DNA of 7,111 nucleotides from the NCBI GenBank assembly GCA_016650115.1, contig JAENWI010000071.1, positions 1 through 7,111 on the forward strand, in the 5' to 3' direction. Positions within the stretch are counted from its first letter, which is position 1; each line of letters begins with the position of its first letter. Positions 1 to 6,481 of this stretch are shown here, piece after piece. A program made the translations under genes and the position numbers. This stretch comes from Peptostreptococcaceae bacterium. Its GTDB lineage: Bacteria > Bacillota > Clostridia > Peptostreptococcales > Anaerovoracaceae. The notes beneath the pieces were generated by a model. That model worked only from the letters and a program-made list of their open reading frames with translations. It searched no databases and was not told the DNA's origin.

Positions 1-230
1 CGCCCTATTTGGTCTTGCTCCGAGTGGGGTTTACACGGCCAATATGTTACCATATTGCCGGTGAGCTCTTACCTCACCATTTCAACCTTACCAGGGTCTT
101 AACCCTTCGGCGGTATGTTTCTGTTGCACTTTCCTTAAAGTTACCTTCACCAGGCGTTATCTGGCACCCTTACCCTATGGAGCCCGGACTTTCCTCGTGA
201 ACTGAATCACGCGACTGTCTGGCCTACTCT
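1..230 (-). ncRNA. rnpB: RNase P RNA component (type A), 3' part cut by the window edge
   Basis: This is the catalytic RNA of ribonuclease P, which removes 5' leaders from pre-tRNAs together with the RnpA protein. Read on the minus strand, it shows the universally conserved blocks in order. The GAGGAAAGTCCGGGC core block (P4 5' strand) is at about 173-196. The P9 hairpin is at about 150-166. The AGTGCAACAGAAA and ACCGCC blocks are at 109-130. The GAGCAAGACCAAATAGG block is at about 4-21. A P13 hairpin (GGTGAG/CTCACC, 60-78) and a P14 hairpin with a GTAA tetraloop (41-56) are both present; the Bacillus type B RNA lacks these, so the fold is type A. P3 is unusually short (196-211). The gene is incomplete: the P15-P17 region and the 3' half of P4 lie beyond base 1. 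The 5' end is set at about 229-230 from the promoter, to within a few bases. Confidence 0.96.
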
Positions 231-235
231 CGTAA

Positions 236-264
236 ATTATAACACATTTAGCGACAGTTTCCAA
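236..264 (-). promoter_or_regulatory. Sigma-A promoter of rnpB, overlapping the 3' end of the upstream gene
   Basis: On the minus strand there is a perfect -10 box, TATAAT, at 241-236. It is preceded by an extended -10 TG dinucleotide at 244-243. A -35 box, TTGGAA (4 of 6 consensus bases), lies at 264-259 with an ideal 17-base spacer. Predicted initiation is at about 229-230, matching the start of recognisable RNase P RNA sequence. The -35 box and part of the spacer lie inside the last codons of the Nif3-like gene, whose stop codon is at 250-248. I saw no terminator between that gene and rnpB, so read-through from the operon could also reach rnpB. Confidence 0.8.
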
Positions 265-1048
265 AAGGATTTAAATTTATTTTAGATTCTATTATTTTTA
301 CTTTTTCTCCGAGTAATTTTGTCAGTTTAGCCGCAAAATTCTCCGGAAATATTCTTTCGGTATAATAATGTCCGGCATCAATTAAACACAATCCCATTTC
401 CTTTGCATGTTGAGCATCATGATATTTTATATCACCGGTAATCAATAAATCACATCCGTTTTCCAACGCATCATTTATCAAACTGGCTCCGGAACCTGTG
501 CAAACACCTATTTTAATTATTTCTTTATCTGTTCTTCCAACTTTTTTTATTTCAAAGGCAGGAATCTCTAATTTGTTTTCAATAATACTTACTATGTCAT
601 CAATTTTTAATGGTTTTGCTAAATTTAATAATCTTCCAATTTCCAACTCACCAAAATTTCCTGTACCTACAGTTCTAGACATTTTAACGTTAATTAAACT
701 GATTAGATAATCATTATTTCCACCTATTGCTTTATCAAAAGTCGTATGAGCGGAGTATACAGAAATATTTTTCATAACAAGTTTATTTATATATCTACCA
801 ACTATATCATCAATATCAATTTTACAAATTTCCTTAAATATCAAAGGATGGTGTGTAATAATTAAATCAACTTCATTTTCAATTGCCTCGTCTATAACGT
901 CTCCCGTAATTTCAAGAGCAATCAGAATTTTTTCAATGTTCTTGTCGGATGTTTTTATTTGTATGCCCGAATTATCCCATTCTTCCATAAGAAATTGGGG
1001 TGCAATCAACTCAATCGATTCTTCAAACTCCACATATGTGATTCCCAT
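248..1048 (-). CDS. Nif3-like dinuclear metal centre protein (YqfO / DUF34 family)
   Basis: A member of the NIF3/DUF34 family, cytosolic proteins that bind two metal ions and form ring-shaped hexamers. They are often labelled GTP cyclohydrolase 1 type 2, but the physiological role is not settled and I would not assign that reaction here. Visible motifs, numbered from the longer start at 1057, are EEWDNSG (25-31), THHPLIF (68-74) with the paired metal histidines H69/H70, AHTTFD (103-108) with D108, then GGNND, and near the C-terminus TGDIKYH and GHYYTE (229-234) with H230 and E234. At 266-269 residues it lacks the PII-like domain inserted in the roughly 370-residue Bacillus YqfO. Its start overlaps the end of trmK, and this trmK-nif3 pairing is common in Firmicutes. 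I prefer the ATG at 1048: AAAGGTGG lies 9 bases upstream of it, but directly abuts the ATG at 1057. The gene is unrelated to nitrogen fixation despite its name. Confidence 0.93.
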   Translation of the reverse strand: MGITYVEFEESIELIAPQFLMEEWDNSGIQIKTSDKNIEKILIALEITGDVIDEAIENEVDLIITHHPLIFKEICKIDIDDIVGRYINKLVMKNISVYSAHTTFDKAIGGNNDYLISLINVKMSRTVGTGNFGELEIGRLLNLAKPLKIDDIVSIIENKLEIPAFEIKKVGRTDKEIIKIGVCTGSGASLINDALENGCDLLITGDIKYHDAQHAKEMGLCLIDAGHYYTERIFPENFAAKLTKLLGEKVKIIESKINLNPFGNCR

Positions 1049-1772
1049 TCTTTTCATCCACCTTTTCTAAATATTTTTCCATGAATATTATACGACCTTC
1101 TGAGCGCAATATTTTTTCATTATTCAATGGGAATTCTTTGTTTCCTCCAGAAATAATTTTATTGATTATTTTTTTTTCGGTTTTTATTTTTTTTTCAACA
1201 AATTCTCTAATCAATTGATTTCCCTTGATCATTTCAATTCCAGGAAGCTCGAAATTTATTCCCAACCAGCTAATATTTTCATTTGACTCTTTATAAATAG
1301 GTTTAGCTACAATGATTTCACAAATATAAAGGCCTTCTTTTACCAATTCTTCTTTTGTTATATTAAACCCATTCTCTAATAACCAGTATCGCAACTTGCT
1401 TTGGCCATTTCTTGGTTGAAGTATAATTTTTTCAAAACTTTTGCTTTTTTCCAGGTCGGCAGCAAGAATTTCTGTAATGAGTGCTCCTCCCATTCCTGCA
1501 ATTACCAAAGTGCTTACTTCTCTTGGCAAAATTGTTTCCAATCCGTTTCCAAGCCGTAAATCAAATTCAATCCCGTGCTTTGTCGCTTTGATGTTTTCAC
1601 TTGCTTTTTCAAGCGGACCTTTATTTATGTCCGAAAGTATTATCTTTTTGCAGATACCTCTTTCCCAAAGTGCAATAGGTAAAAAACCATGGTCTGTTCC
1701 TATATCGGCCATGGTTTCATTTTCATCAATTAAATTTGCTATAATTTCCAGTCTTTCAGATAATTTTATCAT
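1023..1772 (-). CDS. trmK: tRNA (adenine(22)-N1)-methyltransferase
   Basis: TrmK (YqfN in Bacillus) transfers a methyl group from S-adenosylmethionine to N1 of A22 in the tRNA D-loop region. The 249-residue length is close to the family norm. The N-terminal Rossmann-like domain carries the SAM motif ADIGTDHGFLPIAL (22-35), an acidic strand end at D48 (LSDIN), and the family motif AGMGG (92-96). The LQPRNGQ block near residue 117 follows. The C-terminal part, from about residue 180, is rich in Lys, Glu and Ile, matching the helical coiled-coil domain of known TrmK proteins. The start is supported by AAGGA seven bases upstream of the ATG. The gene begins 14 bases after the rpoD stop and its TGA stop overlaps the start of the Nif3-like gene, so translational coupling is likely. 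Two A9 tracts lie within the coding sequence (see the repeat entry). Confidence 0.95.
   Translation of the reverse strand: MIKLSERLEIIANLIDENETMADIGTDHGFLPIALWERGICKKIILSDINKGPLEKASENIKATKHGIEFDLRLGNGLETILPREVSTLVIAGMGGALITEILAADLEKSKSFEKIILQPRNGQSKLRYWLLENGFNITKEELVKEGLYICEIIVAKPIYKESNENISWLGINFELPGIEMIKGNQLIREFVEKKIKTEKKIINKIISGGNKEFPLNNEKILRSEGRIIFMEKYLEKVDEKNGNHICGV
1058..1066 (-). promoter_or_regulatory. Ribosome binding site deciding the start of the Nif3-like gene
   Basis: The minus strand reads AAAAGGTGG, one mismatch from AAAGGAGG. It lies inside the 3' end of trmK. It directly abuts the ATG at 1057 (no spacer) but sits 9 bases before the in-frame ATG at 1048, which is a normal distance, so initiation at 1048 is favoured. 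Confidence 0.55.
1166..1196 (-). repeat. 13-base direct repeat with two A9 tracts inside trmK
   Basis: On the minus strand the sequence GAAAAAAAAATAA occurs twice, at 1196-1184 and 1178-1166, exactly 18 bases apart and therefore in frame. Each copy encodes Glu-Lys-Lys-Ile. The A9 runs are potential slippage sites for polymerases. The reading frame is intact through both copies, and the family C-terminal region continues beyond them, so no frameshift is seen. Confidence 0.9.
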
Positions 1773-1786
1773 CCATAATTCCTTAT

Positions 1787-2932
1787 TTATTCCAGATAAT
1801 CTTTCAATTTTTTGCTTCTGCTTGGATGTCTTAGTTTTCTAAGAGCTTTCGCTTCAATTTGTCTGATTCTTTCCCTTGTCACATCAAATCTTTTACCTAC
1901 TTCTTCAAGGGTTCTGGCTCTGCCGTCTTCAAGACCAAATCTTAGTTTTAAAACTTTCTGCTCTCTTTCTGTAAGTGTATCCAATACTTCTATCAATTGC
2001 TCCTTAAGCATTGAAAATGCTGCTGCTTCCGCTGGTGCTGGGACATCATCATCAGGAATAAAGTCCCCTAAATGGCTGTCTTCTTCTTCACCAATCGGAG
2101 TTTCCAGGGATACAGGTTCTTGTGCAATTTTTAAAATTTCTCTTACTTTTTCTACTGAAATATCCATTTCTTCTGCAATTTCTTCAGGGGTTGGTTCTCT
2201 GCCAAATTCCTGAAGCAATTGTCTTGATATTCTTATAAGTTTATTGATTGTCTCCACCATATGTACAGGTATACGAATAGTTCTTGCCTGATCTGCAATC
2301 GAACGAGTTATCGCCTGTCTTATCCACCAAGTCGCATAAGTGCTGAATTTATATCCCTTTCTCCAATCAAATTTATCTACAGCCTTAATTAATCCCAGAT
2401 TTCCCTCTTGAATAAGATCAAGAAACAGCATGCCTCTTCCAACATATCTTTTTGCAATACTAACTACTAATCTGAGATTCGCCTCACATAACCTGGCCTT
2501 GGCTTCTTCATCTCCAAGCTCCATTCTCTTTGCCAGTTCAATTTCTTCATCCCCGGACAGAAGAGAAACTTTGCCTATTTCCTTTAAATACATTCTTACT
2601 GGATCATCAACTGAAATTCCTTTTGGAATGACCGTTTCTATATCTGCTTCAACTGGCACTTCTTCAACGGTGGCTATATCAACATCAGGTTCAGCATCTT
2701 CATTATCAAGTGTTAAGATAACAAAATCATCCGAATCTGTCTCCGAAGTAACCTCAACACCAATAGCCATCAGGTTTTCATAAACCTCATCTATCTGATC
2801 TTTATCCATATCAACAGATTCCAGCATCTCTGCAACTTCCCTGTAGGTAATACTTCCTTTTAGCTTTGCCTTTTCTGTTAAATCATGGATGTATCCCACC
2901 CGTTTTTCTTCATTTACTTGTTCGAAACTCAT
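1787..2932 (-). CDS. rpoD: Primary RNA polymerase sigma factor (sigma-70/SigA)
   Basis: The housekeeping sigma factor, which directs RNA polymerase to -35/-10 promoters. Numbered from the ATG at 2932 (381 residues), the protein has all regions of a group 1 sigma. Region 1.1 is at about 10-70, followed by a short acidic linker (about 76-100). Region 1.2, beginning DPVRMYLKEIG, is at 110-138. Region 2 is at about 146-220, including DLIQEGNLGLIKAVDKFD and the -10-reading segment YATWWIRQAITRSIADQAR. Region 3 starts near HMVETINK (224). Region 4.2, with the helix-turn-helix TLEEVGKRFDVTRERIRQIE that reads the -35 box, runs from 341 to the end. Length matches Firmicute SigA (about 370-390). The in-frame ATG at 2953 would add seven residues but has no ribosome binding site; the ATG at 2932 has a very good one. 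The gene starts 4 bases after the dnaG stop, the classical dnaG-rpoD arrangement. Confidence 0.98.
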   Translation of the reverse strand: MSFEQVNEEKRVGYIHDLTEKAKLKGSITYREVAEMLESVDMDKDQIDEVYENLMAIGVEVTSETDSDDFVILTLDNEDAEPDVDIATVEEVPVEADIETVIPKGISVDDPVRMYLKEIGKVSLLSGDEEIELAKRMELGDEEAKARLCEANLRLVVSIAKRYVGRGMLFLDLIQEGNLGLIKAVDKFDWRKGYKFSTYATWWIRQAITRSIADQARTIRIPVHMVETINKLIRISRQLLQEFGREPTPEEIAEEMDISVEKVREILKIAQEPVSLETPIGEEEDSHLGDFIPDDDVPAPAEAAAFSMLKEQLIEVLDTLTEREQKVLKLRFGLEDGRARTLEEVGKRFDVTRERIRQIEAKALRKLRHPSRSKKLKDYLE

Positions 2933-2936
2933 CACT

Positions 2937-4691
2937 TTATCTCCTATCAACATTTTTTAATTTTTGTAATTCCATTAATTCTTTAGTAATTTCGTTAATT
3001 TTTTCAATATTTTCCTCTTCATCCGCCATAGACAATCTAAAAATCAAATCTCTTTCTTTTCTAATCACTATTCGATTATTAATGTTATGAACACAATCGT
3101 TAAAAATCATTTCCTCTTTGCCACCCAAATGTATGTTTTCCATTATATCATTTAAAATATTCCTTTCCCGCTCTTCAAGGCTATCCTGCAATTTTCTGAT
3201 ATCCACTTCCTCAATATCCCTTGTAATTGAAACAATCATATTGAATATTTTCTTACCACTTTCGCTCAAAAAAGGATTTTCTAAAATTTTAACCTTATTT
3301 ATATAAGAACTTTTTAAAAGAAGAATTTTGATGATATTTTTTTCAATCATATCAATTGGTAAGAGTTCTTTCACGCTATTTTCATTTTCATATTCATACT
3401 GCTGCCTTTGATGTACAGGCTCATCATTAAGACCATTTACTTCAAAACGGATTGCACTTTCTGATATTTTTGTGTCCTTTGCCAGTTTTTTAATATAAGC
3501 TTCGGCTTCTATTGGGGTTAATCCTTTAAGAATTTTAGCTGATTCTTTCAGTAAATCGATGCTCCCCTCCGTTGTGTTCATATCATACTTGTTTTTTAAT
3601 AAATAAATCTTATAGTCAACATAAGGCAATGCTTCTTTTACCAGCCTAATAAATGCTTCTTTTCCCTTTTTCCTGACAAATTCATCTGGATCTTTCCCGT
3701 CTGAAACTTGAAGTACTTTTACTTTACAGTTTTCTTTATATAGAATATCCATTCCTCTAAGAGAAGCAGCTTGCCCCGCCACATCAGCATCATAGGATAA
3801 CACGATATTGTTTGTGTACCTTTTCAGCAACTTCGCCTGATTTTCAGTAAGGGCAGTTCCTAAAGAAGCACAAACATTTCGAATCCCGCTTTCATATAAA
3901 GAAATAGCATCCATATATCCTTCTACCAGAATTGCATAATCTTCCTTGTCTATATCTTGTCTTGTGAGATTAATACCGTATAAATTATTTTTCTTCATAA
4001 ATACTTTTGATTCAGGAGAATTTAAGTATTTTGGTTGGTCATCCCCGATAGCTCTACCGCCAAAACCGATTATTTTACCTCTTGTATTAATGATTGGGAA
4101 CATTATCCTATTTCTGTATTTGTCGAAGTATTTGCCCTTAGATTCGGAAACCAAACCCAATTCAATCAGTAATTTTACATCCGTCCCTTTAGCTTTAAAA
4201 TAATTATAAAGGCTATCCCATTCAGAATCCGCATATCCAACACCAAATTTTTTTAGCGTTGCAATATCAATTCCACGTTTCTTCATGTAATTGTACCCAA
4301 TATTGTTGCTTTTAATAAACGCTTTGTAAAAAAAAGTGGCCGCTTCCCTGTTGATTTCATAAAGTTCTTCCCTTTTTCCATCACTCGGCGAAGCGCTTTT
4401 TATTTCAATTCCATACTGAGCAGCCATTTTTCCTATGGCTTCTTTGAATTCCAGATTATAATATTTCTCAACAAATTCAATAGCATCTCCCGTTGCCCCA
4501 CATCCAAAGCATGTATAAATCTGCTTTGTTTCTGACACAACAAAAGAAGGTGTTTTCTCATTGTGGAAGGGGCAAACTCCTTTATGGTTGCTCCCCGTTT
4601 TTTTTAGGGGAACTACTTGCCCGATAACATCTACAATGTTACACCTGCTTTTGATTTCATCTACTATATTATCATTGATTGCTATGCTCAT
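2937..4691 (-). CDS. dnaG: DNA primase
   Basis: DnaG makes the short RNA primers that start Okazaki fragments, acting with the DnaB-type helicase at the fork. The 584 residues show the expected domain order. The N-terminal CHC2 zinc-binding domain has ligands C40, H43, C61 and C64 (VCPFHNEKTPSF and YTCFGCGATGDAIEF). The catalytic core contains NRIMFPI (194-200) and GFGGRAIG (209-216). The Toprim domain has VEGYMDAISLY (catalytic E257) and SYDADVAGQ (D301 and D303). The C-terminal helicase-interaction part (about 430-584) is poorly conserved, which is usual. The start is supported by GGAG 5 bases upstream of the ATG. The gene lies just upstream of rpoD, with its stop 4 bases before the sigma-factor start, and downstream of dgt across a 110-base gap. 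No key residue is missing. Confidence 0.98.
   Translation of the reverse strand: MSIAINDNIVDEIKSRCNIVDVIGQVVPLKKTGSNHKGVCPFHNEKTPSFVVSETKQIYTCFGCGATGDAIEFVEKYYNLEFKEAIGKMAAQYGIEIKSASPSDGKREELYEINREAATFFYKAFIKSNNIGYNYMKKRGIDIATLKKFGVGYADSEWDSLYNYFKAKGTDVKLLIELGLVSESKGKYFDKYRNRIMFPIINTRGKIIGFGGRAIGDDQPKYLNSPESKVFMKKNNLYGINLTRQDIDKEDYAILVEGYMDAISLYESGIRNVCASLGTALTENQAKLLKRYTNNIVLSYDADVAGQAASLRGMDILYKENCKVKVLQVSDGKDPDEFVRKKGKEAFIRLVKEALPYVDYKIYLLKNKYDMNTTEGSIDLLKESAKILKGLTPIEAEAYIKKLAKDTKISESAIRFEVNGLNDEPVHQRQQYEYENENSVKELLPIDMIEKNIIKILLLKSSYINKVKILENPFLSESGKKIFNMIVSITRDIEEVDIRKLQDSLEERERNILNDIMENIHLGGKEEMIFNDCVHNINNRIVIRKERDLIFRLSMADEEENIEKINEITKELMELQKLKNVDRR
2941..2946 (-). promoter_or_regulatory. 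Ribosome binding site deciding the rpoD start
   Basis: The minus strand reads TAGGAG, lying inside the last codons of dnaG and 8 bases before the ATG at 2932. The other in-frame ATG, at 2953, is preceded only by TTAAAA, with no purine-rich site. This overlap also suggests translational coupling of rpoD to dnaG. Confidence 0.8.
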
Positions 4692-4801
4692 TATTTCTCC
4701 AAAGTATATTATATTTTCATATAGTAATATTCTACAAAAATAGGCATATCCCTTTTTTTTATTCTCAAATTATTAATATTTTTTTATTTTATTCATTTTC
4801 A
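4692..4801 (-). promoter_or_regulatory. AT-rich gap upstream of dnaG with a candidate promoter
   Basis: This is the longest gap between coding genes in the window (110 bases). It is very AT-rich with several A/T tracts. On the minus strand a perfect TATAAT lies at 4713-4708. An 18-base spacer upstream is a weak -35-like TTGTAG (4737-4732). Initiation would fall near 4701, placing the dnaG ribosome binding site GGAG (4700-4697) almost at the transcript 5' end. In sequence this AT-rich, TATAAT-like motifs arise easily by chance, so the call is tentative. A further TTGAGA farther upstream has no well-spaced -10. I see no GC-rich hairpin followed by a T run, so no terminator for dgt is called. 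Confidence 0.35.
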
Positions 4802-5803
4802 TCATTTTGGAATAAAAAGTTCATCATACAAATTCATCGCAAAACGGTCGGTCATTCCCGCAATATAATCTTTAACAACTTCATTTACACCATATTTAGA
4901 AATCATCCCTTGCCCTTCTTCCGGAAGTAGCTCGGATTTTTGGAAATAATAATTATACAAAGAATATATGATATTTTTCACCTTATCTAAATCTTCATCT
5001 TTTTTTACAATGCTATTATGATATACATTTTCAAACATGTACGTTCTCAAATCATTCATGCTCTCTCTGCATTCAAGACTTTGTGATATGACACTTTTGC
5101 CATCACTGTTTTTTATTACATCGCCAACCAGTTTATTTATTCTGCTTCTGTGATCAATTCCAAGAACCTTAATGCAATCTACAGGAAGACAGTCAAAACT
5201 TATGACCTTACTTCTGATGGCATCATCAATATCATGATTAATATAGGCAATTCTATCACTGATTTTGACTATTTGTCCTTCCAATGTTATTGGTAAAACT
5301 GAACCGGTATGGTTTAAAATTCCATCTCTTACTTCAAGAGTAAGATTGATTCCAGTATACTCTTTTTCTCCCTCTAAAACTTCAACAACGCGAAGACTTT
5401 GAACGTTATGTTTAAATCCCCCGGGGTGTATTTCTGAAAGGAAAAATTCTCCGTTGTGACCAAAAGGCGTATGGCCCAAATCATGACCTAACGAAATAGC
5501 TTCAACCAAGTCTTCATTTAAACCTAGTCCTCTGGCAATAGTTCTGGCTATTTGTGACACTTCAAGAGTATGTGTTAATCTGGTTCTGAAATGATCTCCT
5601 TCCGGTGCCAGGAAAACCTGTGTTTTATGCATAAGTCTTCTGAATGACTTAGAATGCACAATTCTATCCCTGTCCCTTTGGAAATCTGTTCTGAATGCAC
5701 ATTTGGCTTCCTCATGTTCTCTCCCCTTTGATTCGGCAGACTTCGCAGCAAATGGAGAAAGAATAATGTATTCTCTTTTTTCAAGATCTTCTCTTAATAT
5801 CAT
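4802..5803 (-). CDS. dgt: dGTPase-family dNTP triphosphohydrolase (HD domain)
   Basis: An HD-superfamily enzyme of the Dgt type, which cleaves dNTPs (classically dGTP) to the deoxynucleoside and inorganic triphosphate. The metal-binding H...HD...D set is complete: H78 (RTRLTHTLEVSQIAR), H107 and D108 (LGHDLGHTPFGH), and D183 (IVKISDRIAYINHDIDDA). Other family signatures are FRRLMHKTQVF (54-64) and the C-terminal YIAGMTDRFA. The 333-residue length matches the shorter dGTPase-like proteins of Firmicutes rather than the roughly 500-residue E. coli Dgt, so substrate range cannot be read off. The start is supported by AAAGGAG 4 bases before the ATG, overlapping the stop of the DUF47 gene. The neighbours dut and dnaG suggest a role in dNTP pool control near the replication genes. 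Anti-phage activity is known for some dGTPases, but nothing here points to it. Confidence 0.94.
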   Translation of the reverse strand: MILREDLEKREYIILSPFAAKSAESKGREHEEAKCAFRTDFQRDRDRIVHSKSFRRLMHKTQVFLAPEGDHFRTRLTHTLEVSQIARTIARGLGLNEDLVEAISLGHDLGHTPFGHNGEFFLSEIHPGGFKHNVQSLRVVEVLEGEKEYTGINLTLEVRDGILNHTGSVLPITLEGQIVKISDRIAYINHDIDDAIRSKVISFDCLPVDCIKVLGIDHRSRINKLVGDVIKNSDGKSVISQSLECRESMNDLRTYMFENVYHNSIVKKDEDLDKVKNIIYSLYNYYFQKSELLPEEGQGMISKYGVNEVVKDYIAGMTDRFAMNLYDELFIPK

Positions 5804-5812
5804 AATGCTCCT

Positions 5813-6442
5813 TTAAGCATGCTTCATTACTAGACCTTCTACAATATTAGCCACATTTTCACAGGCATCTATACTTTCTTCGAGAAGTTCGTAGAGCTGC
5901 TTCCACTTGATTATTTCAATAGGGTCCTTTTCATTTTTAAAAAGCTTTGTCAAAGCTCTTCTATAGACGATGTCACCTTCATTTTCAATTCTATTGACTT
6001 CAATAATCTGTTCTTTGACTATTGTATTCTGTTTAATTTCATGTAGATGATTGAACAAAACACCTAATTCTCTTATGCTCTGCATAAGTAAATCTGACAT
6101 TATAATAGCTTCAGGCTTCATGTTTTTAACATCAAATACTATAAACCTGTTAGCAACCTCTTCAATGCAATCTACAATGTCGTCCATATCACGTGCAATA
6201 TTGTAAATATCTTCTCTGTCAAAAGGAGTAATGACTGATTCATTTAACTTTTTTAATATTTTATGAACTTGCATATCACAATCTGTTTCAAGCACTTTTA
6301 AATTAGAAACCTTATCTTCAACCTTTTCGTAATTATGTACCAAGTCCAAAAAAGTTTCACCCACAACAATTACTTTCTCAAATGATTCATTAAATAAATC
6401 CAAAAAAATATCTTCTTTTTCCTTCTTTTTTAATCCCAGCAT
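5813..6442 (-). CDS. DUF47 / PhoU-like protein (UPF0111 family)
   Basis: A 209-residue, predicted all-helical soluble protein of the DUF47 family, related to the phosphate regulator PhoU. Family members are usually encoded next to a PiT-type phosphate transporter and are thought to modulate it; direct biochemistry is limited. Visible features are the acidic helix motifs ETDCD (52-56), TPFDREDIYNIARDMDDIVD (72-91), IENEGDIVYRRAL (152-164) and EESIDACENVANI (188-200). These paired acidic repeats resemble the metal-binding helices of PhoU proteins. There is no membrane segment or signal peptide. The start at 6442 is chosen because GAGGAGG ends 6 bases upstream; the in-frame ATG at 6457 merges with that site and would add five residues. 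No phosphate transporter is visible; the gene sits between dut and dgt, with its stop 9 bases before dgt. Confidence 0.85.
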   Translation of the reverse strand: MLGLKKKEKEDIFLDLFNESFEKVIVVGETFLDLVHNYEKVEDKVSNLKVLETDCDMQVHKILKKLNESVITPFDREDIYNIARDMDDIVDCIEEVANRFIVFDVKNMKPEAIIMSDLLMQSIRELGVLFNHLHEIKQNTIVKEQIIEVNRIENEGDIVYRRALTKLFKNEKDPIEIIKWKQLYELLEESIDACENVANIVEGLVMKHA

Positions 6443-6448
6443 AAAAAA

Positions 6449-6455
6449 CCTCCTC
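6449..6455 (-). promoter_or_regulatory. Ribosome binding site deciding the DUF47 gene start
   Basis: The minus strand reads GAGGAGG, followed by six T bases and the ATG at 6442: a near-perfect site at good spacing. The in-frame ATG at 6457 shares its G with the first base of this site and has no comparable site of its own, so the longer reading frame is not preferred. Confidence 0.85.
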
Positions 6456-6462
6456 ATTTCTT

Positions 6463-6481
6463 AATAATATATGATATTATT
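6463..6481. repeat. AT-only inverted repeat between dut and the DUF47 gene
   Basis: A perfect 8-base inverted repeat, AATAATAT and ATATTATT, is separated by three bases (ATG). It covers the last base of the dut stop codon and most of the 38-base gap. It contains no GC pair in the stem and no following T run, so it is a poor terminator. It could be a weak operator or a chance product of AT-rich sequence. Confidence 0.4.

Noticed and set aside
9..200. A 63-codon open frame on the plus strand
   Set aside because: It runs antisense through the conserved core of the RNase P RNA, which fully explains the sequence. It has no convincing ribosome site or recognisable protein motif.
248..1048. A role in nitrogen fixation or a firm GTP cyclohydrolase assignment for the Nif3-like protein
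   Set aside because: The family name comes from a yeast interaction partner, and the cyclohydrolase label is not supported by anything seen in this sequence.
1441..2783. Several plus-strand open frames of 117-133 codons, rich in Ser, Leu and Ile
   Set aside because: They are mirror frames of trmK and rpoD, whose protein motifs are unmistakable on the minus strand. The Ser-rich composition is typical of antisense shadows of acidic coding sequence.
5575..5784. A 69-codon minus-strand frame within dgt
   Set aside because: It overlaps the catalytic HD region of dgt in another frame and has no independent support.
4802..5803. The dGTPase as part of an anti-phage defence system
   Set aside because: Some dGTPases protect against phage, but this one sits in a conserved replication and transcription gene cluster with no accessory, mobile or defence genes nearby.
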